From Acidobacteriota bacterium (GTDB lineage: Bacteria > Acidobacteriota > Thermoanaerobaculia > Multivoradales > JAHEKO01), in contig JAUWSP010000185.1 in assembly GCA_030610025.1 (NCBI GenBank), positions 1 through 6,072 on the forward strand: 6,072 nt of DNA. The letters run 5' to 3'. The notes under the pieces are model-generated. The model saw nothing but the letters and a program-made list of their open reading frames with translations. It was not told the origin of the DNA and ran no database searches. Positions 1 through 5,940 of this stretch are shown piece by piece (positions within the stretch are counted from its first letter, which is position 1; each line of letters opens with the position of its first letter). The position numbers and the translations under genes were made by a program.

Positions 1-337
1 ACTCGCCCTCGGAAACCTGGCCTTCAGAAATCTGGCCTTCGGAAACGCGGTAGAGCGCAGAGACCTCCGTTATCAGTTCAACGACCCTCAGCACGGTCGC
101 CTCACCCGAAGCCGGCTCAATCGTGACCAGGCCACCTTCGATCCTGATGGAAGCACCCTCCACGGCGTCACCGCCCAGCAAGAGGCCGGGAATCTCTCTC
201 ATGATCTCGGCTCGGATGTTCTCTTCGATCCGAGGCGACAGCTCGAGATGAACGGCGGCCAGCAGGGCACCGAAGACTCCGGCCATCAGCAGGATGAGCC
301 ACGCCTGTCCCAGATAGCTGTTGCGAAGCCGGCTCAC
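1..337 (-). CDS. rnfG: Rnf electron-transport complex subunit G (RnfG), N-terminal part, runs off the left edge
   Basis: The reading frame starts at a GTG (337-335) and stays open to the window edge, giving 112 residues. It begins M(V)SRLRNSYLGQAW and has one membrane helix at about residues 8-31, followed by the motif LSPRIEENIRAEI. This is the layout of RnfG: one N-terminal membrane anchor, then an extracytoplasmic FMN-binding domain. The SGAT-type threonine that carries covalent FMN in the family would lie further on, outside the window, so cofactor binding cannot be checked. GTG is chosen as start because AAAGAGGAG lies 9 nt upstream and the membrane anchor begins right after it. The gene starts 32 nt after the rnfD stop, in the usual C-D-G order. 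An odd feature is a run of three pentapeptide repeats ([VI]SEG[QE]) at about residues 98-112. Identity rests on the N-terminal pattern plus gene order. Confidence 0.85.
   Translation of the reverse strand, partial: MSRLRNSYLGQAWLILLMAGVFGALLAAVHLELSPRIEENIRAEIMREIPGLLLGGDAVEGASIRIEGGLVTIEPASGEATVLRVVELITEVSALYRVSEGQISEGQVSEGE
2..46 (-). repeat. Three tandem 15-bp repeats inside rnfG
   Basis: Units at 2-16, 17-31 and 32-46 differ by only a few bases and keep the reading frame. Read on the minus strand they encode VSEGQ, ISEGQ and VSEGE. They follow the LYR segment, where RnfG proteins usually run straight into a short turn and a strand. More copies may exist left of the window. Confidence 0.75.
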
Positions 338-346
338 GATTCGATG

Positions 347-355
347 CTCCTCTTT
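347..355 (-). promoter_or_regulatory. Ribosome binding site of rnfG
   Basis: The minus strand reads AAAGAGGAG with a 9-nt spacer to the GTG at 337. It decides the GTG start, since no ATG lies close to it in this frame. It falls in the 32-nt gap between rnfD and rnfG. Confidence 0.7.
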
Positions 356-369
356 GAGACCCTCTCCAC

Positions 370-1397
370 TCAGGCGTCGGCGGGCAGTCCACCGAGGGGT
401 TTCGGAATCGTCACGCGGTTGATCAGGGGAACGACCGCGTTCATCAACAACACGGCGAAGACCACTCCTTCCGGATAGTTGGAGAACAATCGGATCACCA
501 CGACGAGAGCCCCCAGTCCAGCCCCGAAGATCACCTGGCCGCGGCCCGTGAGAGGGCTGGTCACCGGATCGGTGGCGATGAAGAAGGCCGAGAAGACGAG
601 GGCGCCGCTGGTCAGATGCTGCAGCACGGTCAACGGTGTTTCCGGCAGCAAGAGATTGGCGATGGCCGCCACGACGGCGGCCGAGGCGATCATGCTGACG
701 GGAATCAGCCATACAGCCGAGCGTCGGAGGCAGAGATAGAGCCCCCCCACCAGACAGGCCAAAACGCTGGTCTCGCCCAGAGAGCCGTTGGCGTTGCCGA
801 CGAACAGGGCCCAGATCCCCGGCACGCTGCCCGAGAGCTCCTTGGCCGCCGTCAACGGGGTGGCCTGGGTAAGGATCTCGAGCGTGGCTCCGGACCGTAC
901 GTAGGCGGTGGCGCCGAGGGACGAGGCGAAGCTGATCATCACGAAGGCCCGCCCGACCATGGCCGGATTGAAGATGTTCTGACCCAGGCCTCCGAAGACC
1001 GCCTTGCCGAAGCCGATCGCCACTATCGACGCGACCACACCCCCAGACCCGGGGGCGCTCCAGGGCAGCGAGAGGCCCAGAATCACTCCGGTGACAATGG
1101 CCGAGGTGTCCTGGAGCGATGGTCTCGAGCCTCTCCAGAGGCTGGTGAGCACCTCCACCGCCAGGCAGCTCACCACGCAGATGCCGACTTGCAGCACGGC
1201 GAACCACCGGAAAGGTAGAGCGCCATCGCCATCACAGGTACGAGCGCGATCAGGACGTCGACCATCAGGCGCTGCGTTGTGAGCCCAGAGCTCGAAAGAT
1301 GGGGCCCCGGAGCTACCTGCAGACGCGGTTCGATCGGCGCTTCCTTTTGGGCAGCCTTCTTCGGTGTCGCCGGGGCTTTGTTGGGGGCCTCTACCAT
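370..1397 (-). CDS. rnfD: Rnf electron-transport complex subunit D (RnfD), interrupted by a frameshift near 1209-1214
   Basis: RnfD is a polytopic inner-membrane subunit that carries covalent FMN and takes part in ion translocation. The N-terminal 62 codons (ATG at 1397) hold the family start GPHLSSSGLTTQRLMVDVLI and then the first helix, but this frame runs to a stop at 1170. The rest is in the neighbouring frame, beginning around RWFAVLQVGICVV and ending at TGA 370-372. Restoring one base in the AAA run at 1211-1213 (TTT in the mRNA sense) joins them as ALYLFRWFAVLQV and gives 342 aa, the normal family length (about 350 in E. coli). In the joined numbering, GKAVFGGLGQNIFNPAMVGR lies near 131-150, the flavin-site motif LTQATPLTAAK has its Thr at about 180, and DPVTSPLTGRG and LFSNYPEGVVFAVLLMN lie near 277 and 304. 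An Ala/Lys/Pro-rich tail of about 25 residues precedes the core. The gene starts 17 nt after rnfC. Family identity is firm; whether the gene is intact in the organism is open. Confidence 0.9.
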
Positions 1398-1414
1398 GGC
1401 ATCCGATCCACTTG

Positions 1415-2782
1415 TCAGACTCGAGCCGCAGCCAGGTGGGCCTTGCCCATTCGAATGAGCAGCACCAGCGGGATCTGCGCCGGGCACTGGTAGGCACAGC
1501 AGCCGCACTCCATGCAGGCGTTGATGTAGTAGCGTTCCGCCAGGTTCCAGGCGCCCTTCCGAGCTGCCAGAGCGATCCTCGTCGGCACGAGATTCAGGGG
1601 ACAGGCATCGACGCAGAGGCCACAACGCACGCAGGAGGTCTCCTCGAACTGCTGGAGATCCTCACCAGTCAGCACCGTGATGCCGCTCGTGCCCTTGGTG
1701 ACGGGAGTGTCGAGGTCGCCCAGGGTGAAGCCCATCATCGGCCCGCCGGCGAGAACCCGGACCGCGTCCGGGGTCAGCCCACCTGCTATTTCGATCAACT
1801 CGCCGTAGGAGATACCGAGAGGAGCCAACAGGTTCTTCGGCTGGGCTACGCCACGACCCGTTACCGTGACAATGCGGTGCGTCATGGGTTTGCCCCGGAG
1901 CACGGCTCGTGCAATAGCGGCCGCGGTCGCCACGTTGACCACGACCACACCGACGTCCAGTGGCAGGCCGTTGGCTGGGACGGCGCTTCCCACGAGAACG
2001 GGACCGAGCTGACGTTCGGATCCTTGAGGGTACTTCGTTCTGACGACCCGGATCTCGATGTCGGTACTCTCCGCAGCCTTTGACAGCGCTTCGGCGGCGT
2101 CCCTCTTGTCATCCTCGATGCCGATGAGGATCCGGCGTGCGCCGACTGCGGAGGCCGCCAACAGAGCACCGGTGACGATGGGTCTTGGAGCCTCTAGCAT
2201 CAATCGGTAGTCCGCCGTCAGATAGGGCTCGCATTCACAGCCGTTGACCACCAGGGTGTCGATGGGCCTTGCCGGGTTGAGGGCCAGCTTGATGTGAGTC
2301 GGAAAGGCGGCGCCCCCCATCCCCACGAGCCCGGCGTCCCTCACGGCCTGGAGGATGAGGTCGGGCCGCGGCAGGTCGAGTCTGAGAGTCGGCCACTCTC
2401 CCCCGTAGATGTCGTCGAGTAGGGCTTGTCCCTCCAGTTGCTCGTCGCCGGCCTTGATCGGAACCGTCGGAACACGCCGGCCGTTGGGCAGGGTGGCAGC
2501 GGATTCCTTGGTCACCTTGCCAGAGATGCTGGCGTGCGCGAACGCGGATACAGGAGCCTCGGAGGTGCCTACCAGGTCCCCGGCTACGACTTCGTCCCTG
2601 GACTTTACGACCGCTTCGCAAAGAGCCCCGACATGTTGCAGCAGCGGGATGCGAACCTGTTTCGGTGTGGGGACGACCTCGATCGGTTGGTCCCGGGTCA
2701 ACAGCTTCGAGGAGGGAGGGTGAATGCCACCAGAGAAGCTGCGGCGCGTCGGGGTGACGCGGTTGGGCTGAGCGACGCTCAT
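1415..2782 (-). CDS. rnfC: Rnf electron-transport complex subunit C (RnfC)
   Basis: RnfC is the peripheral cytoplasmic subunit that handles NAD(H) and passes electrons through FMN and two 4Fe-4S clusters. The 455-aa product shows the N-terminal SFSGGIHPP motif, the nucleotide/flavin module with GLVGMGGAAFPTHIK (about 151-165) and NGCECEPYLTADYRLM (about 180-195), TKYPQGSERQL, and AGGPMMG. The C-terminal part has two ferredoxin-type motifs: CVRCGLCVDACP (Cys 384, 387, 390, 394) and CMECGCCAYQCP (Cys 423, 426, 429, 433). All eight cluster cysteines are present. It lacks the long Ala/Lys-rich tail of the E. coli protein and matches the compact form. The ATG at 2782 is preferred over an in-frame TTG at 2797 because GGAGGG sits just upstream and the ATG overlaps the preceding stop as ATGA, which suggests translational coupling. 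rnfD follows 17 nt later. Confidence 0.96.
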   Translation of the reverse strand: MSVAQPNRVTPTRRSFSGGIHPPSSKLLTRDQPIEVVPTPKQVRIPLLQHVGALCEAVVKSRDEVVAGDLVGTSEAPVSAFAHASISGKVTKESAATLPNGRRVPTVPIKAGDEQLEGQALLDDIYGGEWPTLRLDLPRPDLILQAVRDAGLVGMGGAAFPTHIKLALNPARPIDTLVVNGCECEPYLTADYRLMLEAPRPIVTGALLAASAVGARRILIGIEDDKRDAAEALSKAAESTDIEIRVVRTKYPQGSERQLGPVLVGSAVPANGLPLDVGVVVVNVATAAAIARAVLRGKPMTHRIVTVTGRGVAQPKNLLAPLGISYGELIEIAGGLTPDAVRVLAGGPMMGFTLGDLDTPVTKGTSGITVLTGEDLQQFEETSCVRCGLCVDACPLNLVPTRIALAARKGAWNLAERYYINACMECGCCAYQCPAQIPLVLLIRMGKAHLAAARV

Positions 2783-3156
2783 GGACCCTCCGACCAACGC
2801 CGTTGCAGGATTCTGGCGATCAGGACAGCGGTGGCAGTGGCCACTAGAAGGCCGCTGCTGGCTCCGGCCAGTTGTCGAAGGGCGCCCTCGCCGGCCAGGA
2901 GCGCTCCGAGAAGAGCTGCCGCCAGGGGAAGCAGGAAGTAGCCGATCGATGCGACCACCAGGCTGCCGCCCTGCAGAGGTCGCTCCGAGCGGAGAGAGGC
3001 TTCAGCCTCGCCGGTCTGGGGATCGCAGCCCGTGCAGTCGGTCGGGCATTGGGGAGAGGGTCGATAGGCGCTCACCCGCTCATCGCGCCCGTCGAGGGTG
3101 CGTTGTGAGAGGTTGGGAGCAGACGCGCCCTCGAGCGGGCCGGTAGCGCTAGCCAT
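2779..3156 (-). CDS. Small two-helix membrane protein with CxxxCxxC, RseC/MucC-like
   Basis: The 125-aa product has a hydrophilic N-terminal half with CPTDCTGC (Cys 37, 41, 44), then two hydrophobic helices at about 65-88 and 94-116, and ends in an Arg-rich tail (ARILQRRW). The helices, with GYFLLPLAAALLGALL and the arginines after the second helix, resemble the C-terminal half of RseC/MucC family proteins, which occur beside rnf genes and in the SoxR-reducing system. The usual RseC N-terminal domain is shorter or replaced here (family about 150 aa). The positive C-terminus suggests both ends are cytoplasmic, placing the cysteines on the side of RnfC; they could bind a metal or Fe-S centre, but that is inference. 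An in-frame TGA 6 nt upstream of the ATG rules out a longer N-terminus; a GTG at codon 28 is a possible later start. It overlaps rnfC by ATGA, so it likely belongs to the Rnf operon. Confidence 0.7.
   Translation of the reverse strand: MASATGPLEGASAPNLSQRTLDGRDERVSAYRPSPQCPTDCTGCDPQTGEAEASLRSERPLQGGSLVVASIGYFLLPLAAALLGALLAGEGALRQLAGASSGLLVATATAVLIARILQRRWSEGP
2786..2791 (-). promoter_or_regulatory. Ribosome binding site of rnfC
   Basis: The minus strand reads GGAGGG, 3 nt before the ATG at 2782 (4 nt counted from GGAGG). It lies inside the end of the upstream membrane-protein gene. No comparable site precedes the alternative TTG at 2797, so it decides the start of rnfC. Confidence 0.65.
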
Positions 3157-3164
3157 CGGCCTTC

Positions 3165-3193
3165 AGTATCCTGCCAGCAGACTCCTTCTGCAA
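3165..3193 (-). promoter_or_regulatory. Weak sigma70-like promoter candidate ahead of the Rnf genes
   Basis: On the minus strand TTGCAG (3193-3188) and GATACT (3170-3165) are separated by exactly 17 nt. Matches to consensus are 3/6 and 4/6. The expected transcript start would fall at or near the ATG at 3156, leaving almost no leader, which counts against it or favours the later GTG start at 3075. It lies in the 103-nt gap between the response regulator and the small membrane gene. Confidence 0.22.
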
Positions 3194-3249
3194 CGGTTGA
3201 AAGGGCGGATCGGACTCAGCTAAATGTTGTAGTCCCGGGCCTGCTCGAG

Positions 3250-3278
3250 TGGCCGCGCTTCAGGATTCGGCGCGGCCA
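3250..3278 (-). terminator. Perfect 9-bp GC-rich hairpin across the response-regulator stop codon
   Basis: TGGCCGCGC (3250-3258) and GCGCGGCCA (3270-3278) are exact inverted repeats around an 11-nt loop that contains the regulator's TGA (3262-3260). The stem is strong and sits where the signalling genes end. No T-run follows it on the minus strand, so it is not a classical intrinsic terminator. It could slow or end transcription, protect the 3' end, or be a by-product of GC-rich coding sequence. Confidence 0.35.
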
Positions 3279-3934
3279 ATCTCCTCCAGTGTCACGAGAC
3301 CGACCCGCAGCGCGTAGAGGGCTGCCTGAGTGCGATTCCCGAGGCTGAGCTTGGCGAGGATGTGGCTGACATGAGTGCGGACGGTCGCCTCGCTGATAAA
3401 CAGCTTCTCCCCGATCTGTTCGTTGGTGAGGCCGCGCGCCACCAGCTTCAAGACTTGCAACTCGCGATCGCTCAACGGATCCGCTGGCGGTGTCGGCTCG
3501 AGATCGGTGGAGAACTCCTGAAGCAACCGCCTGGCGACAGCTGGCGTCAGTGCGGATTGACCCTCGGCAGCCTTGTGGATGGCTTGCACCAGGTCCGCCG
3601 GGCTGGTGTCTTTCAACAGGTAGCCCAGGGCTCCCGCTCGGACCGCCGGAAAGAGCTTGTCATCGCTGCCGAAGCTCGTGAGAACGAGGACGTGAGATGA
3701 CAGGCCTCGTTCGCGGATCTCTCGAATAGCCTCCACACCATCCATCTCAGGCATGACCAGGTCCATGAGGATGACATCGGGTTTGAGGCTTTCCGCCAGG
3801 GCGAGGGCCTCACGTCCGTTTTCGGCCTGGCCGAGAACTTTGATGTCGGGCTCTGTTTCCAGCAGAGTGATGATGCCGTGACGAACGATTTCATGGTCGT
3901 CCACAACTAATACCGTGATGGGTTGCTTGCTCAT
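3260..3934 (-). CDS. NarL/LuxR-family response regulator
   Basis: The 224-aa product has a receiver domain (about 6-122) and a LuxR-type helix-turn-helix domain (about 154-213). Receiver residues are all present: acidic pair Asp12-Asp13, phosphorylation site Asp58 in ILMDLVMPEMDG, Thr86 in VLVLTSF, and Lys108 in GYLLKD. The output domain has LSDRELQVLKLVARGLTNEQ and FISEATVRTHVSHILAKL, the recognition-helix region of the family. It is closest in feel to the LiaR/DegU/NarL group. Length is typical. The start ATG overlaps the kinase stop as ATGA, and TGGAG lies 7 nt upstream, so it is translated together with its kinase and is almost surely its partner. It should be a cytoplasmic DNA-binding regulator. 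Targets are unknown; the Rnf genes starting 103 nt downstream are the nearest candidates, by position only. Confidence 0.96.
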   Translation of the reverse strand: MSKQPITVLVVDDHEIVRHGIITLLETEPDIKVLGQAENGREALALAESLKPDVILMDLVMPEMDGVEAIREIRERGLSSHVLVLTSFGSDDKLFPAVRAGALGYLLKDTSPADLVQAIHKAAEGQSALTPAVARRLLQEFSTDLEPTPPADPLSDRELQVLKLVARGLTNEQIGEKLFISEATVRTHVSHILAKLSLGNRTQAALYALRVGLVTLEEIGRAES

Positions 3935-5697
3935 AAGGCTGCTCCAGGGGAGCCACCCGGTGCGGGCGGCAGGTTTTTTAAAGGCACCTCGACGCGTATC
4001 AAGGTACCGCTTCCCGGGTGGCTGTCGATGAACAGCAGCCCACCCATCGCCGTGGCCCGTTCTTCGAGACCCAGTAGGCCCAGACCTCCGCGCTGTCTGG
4101 CGACCACAGTGTCGAACCCGAGCCCATTGTCGGTGATCTCGAGGGCGGCTGAGCCCTCTGACTGACGAAGCTCCACCTGGATCCTGGTGGCCTCCGCGTG
4201 CTTGAGGATGTTGTTGAGCGACTCCTGGGCGATGCCGTACAGCCCCTTCTCGATGGCTCCCGGCAGCGATATCGAGCTGTCGGTCAGGAGCTCGGTCTTG
4301 ATGCCGGCGCGGCCCTCGACGGCTGCCAGCCGCGCCTGTAGTGCCGCCGCAAGGCCCTTCTTTTCCAGCATCGGCGGCCGCAGTTCGAAGACCAGAAGAC
4401 GCATCTCACGCAGGGCTTCGAGCGAGGTCTTTTGCAGCTCCTTCATCAAGTCCTTTGCCTTGTCGGCCTGGTTGGCGTCGAGGAGTCGAGAGGCCGCCTC
4501 GCTGTACATCGTGACACCGTAGAGCGACTGGGTCACCGAATCGTGAAGCTCGTGCGCCAACCGCTGGCGATCCTCCAGAACGGCGATGCGCTCGTGCTGT
4601 TCATGAAACCGCGCATGCACGATGGCGGCACTGGCACCTTCCGCGAAGGGCCTCAAGATTCGCAAGTCTCCTTCTTCGCAGTCCTCGGTCCTGCCGGTCA
4701 GGAGAAGGGTTCCGATGGTCTGCCCCTTGACTGCCAACGGAATCGCGATCTCGGAGGGTCTCGGGTCGGAGACCATTCGCAGCAGCTGCTCGGTGGCTAT
4801 CGAAGCTGCGTTGCCTGCGGTTGCCCGGCGCGGGTCCTTCGACCCGTCATGGAGTAACGCGACTGCGCCTTCGGTTCCAACAATGCGCTGCGCTTCCCGA
4901 GCGGTGATCGCCAATACGTCATCGACACTTTGCATCTCGAGAAGGGCCTGGGTGGAGCTCTGGAGGCGATCGGCCTCCTCGAGGTATTGCTGAGCCTCGT
5001 CGTATTTCAGGGCATTGTCTACAGCAGGCGCAACCGCCTTGGAGATTCCCGAGACCAGACGGAGCTCGTCGGGCTCGAAGTCGCACTCACGGTCGAACGA
5101 GAGGCCCACGGCGAGCGCCAGTACCTCGCCAGCCAGCGCGATGGGAATGGAGACCACGGTCTTGATCTCGGCCACGTCCTGTGGGTCCCCGAAAGCAGTA
5201 GGGGCCTCGTCGCCGCAGAAGGCTGTGAGAGCTCCTGACGCCAGCGCTTTGGAGGCCAGAGGCTCCGTCTCTTTGAATGGTCTTCCGAGGAGAGGGATCA
5301 GATCGGGTCGCTCGGGGCCCTCAATCGAGCCCCGGGGTACAAAGGACTCGTCGTTCTTGTTGCGGAGATAGACCGCGCAGTGGGACAGATTCAGGGCGCG
5401 CGCCAAACCTCGTGCGATGGAGGTCAGAATGACATCGAGATCCAGGGAACCACCACTGGTCTCGGCGGCATCCAGCATGAGGGCCAGCCGATCCTTCTCG
5501 TGGCGCACGGACTGGCGCATGCCTTTGGCGAAGAGGTCGGCGAACCGACCGGCAGCCGAACGCAGGATGCGGTCGAGCTGCAAGATCGCATCGCTCGTCG
5601 CAGCGGGGTCTTCTCGAAAGTTGTCGAGAATGGATGGCAGGGCCGCTTCCTTGAGAGAGAGTATCCCTTCGACGACCTCGTAGATCGCGAAGCCCAT
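3931..5697 (-). CDS. GAF-domain sensor histidine kinase (HisKA_3 type), main part of an interrupted gene
   Basis: The 588-aa frame has, in order: the end of an RsbRD_N-like helical domain (about 1-70), a first GAF domain (about 85-230), a short coiled segment (about 230-250), a second GAF domain (about 253-365), a HisKA_3 dimerisation domain with RLAHELHDSVTQSLYG (phospho-acceptor His385), and a HATPase_c domain with N box QESLNNILKHA (about 491-501), G1 ITDNGLGFD (about 521-529), G2 GGLGLLGLEERA and the GSGT near 562. It autophosphorylates and passes phosphate to the regulator that overlaps its stop. No membrane helix is seen, so it is cytoplasmic. The signal is unknown; GAF domains bind small molecules or sense redox, and Cys107, 161, 205 and 340 lie in or near them. 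The ATG at 5697 is only 3 nt after an in-frame TGA and has no strong ribosome site of its own, and sequence homologous to the same domain continues upstream, so the native start is probably 5940. Confidence 0.93.
   Translation of the reverse strand: MGFAIYEVVEGILSLKEAALPSILDNFREDPAATSDAILQLDRILRSAAGRFADLFAKGMRQSVRHEKDRLALMLDAAETSGGSLDLDVILTSIARGLARALNLSHCAVYLRNKNDESFVPRGSIEGPERPDLIPLLGRPFKETEPLASKALASGALTAFCGDEAPTAFGDPQDVAEIKTVVSIPIALAGEVLALAVGLSFDRECDFEPDELRLVSGISKAVAPAVDNALKYDEAQQYLEEADRLQSSTQALLEMQSVDDVLAITAREAQRIVGTEGAVALLHDGSKDPRRATAGNAASIATEQLLRMVSDPRPSEIAIPLAVKGQTIGTLLLTGRTEDCEEGDLRILRPFAEGASAAIVHARFHEQHERIAVLEDRQRLAHELHDSVTQSLYGVTMYSEAASRLLDANQADKAKDLMKELQKTSLEALREMRLLVFELRPPMLEKKGLAAALQARLAAVEGRAGIKTELLTDSSISLPGAIEKGLYGIAQESLNNILKHAEATRIQVELRQSEGSAALEITDNGLGFDTVVARQRGGLGLLGLEERATAMGGLLFIDSHPGSGTLIRVEVPLKNLPPAPGGSPGAAL
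5667..5692 (-). other. Hairpin 8 nt downstream of the in-frame TGA
   Basis: On the minus strand CTTCGCGAT (5692-5684) can pair with GTCG (5676-5673) and CGAAG (5671-5667), around a 7-nt loop and with one bulged T at 5672; one pair is a T-G wobble. It follows the TGA at 5703-5701 by 8 nt. A stem at this distance could affect reading of the stop codon, but such stems are common by chance in GC-rich coding sequence. Confidence 0.22.
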
Positions 5698-5700
5698 CTC

Positions 5701-5940
5701 TCAGCGCTCCCGGCTGAGGGTCTCGGCGCGATCCATCAAGGGCTGTGGAGAGCCCTCTTCCAGGCTTCGGACCAGGTCCGAGAGGCTGGCCGCAACCCAG
5801 GAACGCAACTCCTCGACGGATCTTTCCTGGTAGTGGCTGCCGACCTGACTTTGCAAGTCCTCCACCGTCCGGGTGAGGATCGTGTCCGATTGTGCTCGGA
5901 GGAGCTGAGCCAGGGTGGGGGAAGCAAGCGTTCTGGTCAT
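5701..5940 (-). CDS. N-terminal piece of the sensor kinase (RsbRD_N-like domain), cut off by an in-frame TGA
   Basis: The 79-aa product is helical and soluble, with LAQLLRAQSDTILTRTVEDL near the start, then HYQERSVEELRSWVAASLSDLVRSLEEG and a final helix ending LSRER. This is the pattern of the RsbRD_N domain (N-terminal domain of RsbT co-antagonists of the stressosome, a non-haem globin-like fold), in which the final helix normally runs on through a segment like RERAEQGF-xLxEVL. Here the continuation, EMGFAIYEVVEGIL, is found in the same frame right after TGA (5703-5701), as the first codons before and at the start of the kinase ORF. Read through, the two pieces make 669 codons. ATG 5940 is the only start found in the upstream 80 nt of this frame, with a weak GAGG just before it. 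It is either the amputated sensor domain of a broken or misread gene, or a separate small subunit remade by a split. Domain assignment is by pattern recognition. Confidence 0.7.
   Translation of the reverse strand: MTRTLASPTLAQLLRAQSDTILTRTVEDLQSQVGSHYQERSVEELRSWVAASLSDLVRSLEEGSPQPLMDRAETLSRER

Noticed and set aside
616..1218. 200-codon plus-strand open frame, and other plus-strand frames at 1364-2083 and 5380-5964
   Set aside because: They are antisense to well-recognised rnfD, rnfC and kinase genes, have no family-like motifs, and are typical shadows in GC-rich DNA.
1205..1220. Programmed -1 ribosomal frameshift in rnfD
   Set aside because: The codons TAC CTT TCC do not form a slippery heptamer, and re-pairing CTT to CCT would break the middle anticodon position.
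1398..1497. ATG at 1497 as the start of rnfD
   Set aside because: It lies inside rnfC and the first ~95 residues in that frame are not RnfD-like; the true N-terminus is in another frame from 1397.
2783..2797. TTG start for rnfC at 2797, adding five residues
   Set aside because: No ribosome binding site precedes it, while the ATG at 2782 has GGAGGG just upstream and an ATGA overlap with the previous gene.
3023..3048. Radical-SAM reading of the CxxxCxxC motif in the small membrane protein
   Set aside because: The protein is only 125 aa, has no barrel domain, and more than a third of it is two membrane helices.
5701..5703. Genome-wide TGA reassignment
   Set aside because: rnfC, rnfD, the small membrane gene, the kinase and the regulator all end at TGA at family-typical lengths, two of them in ATGA overlaps.
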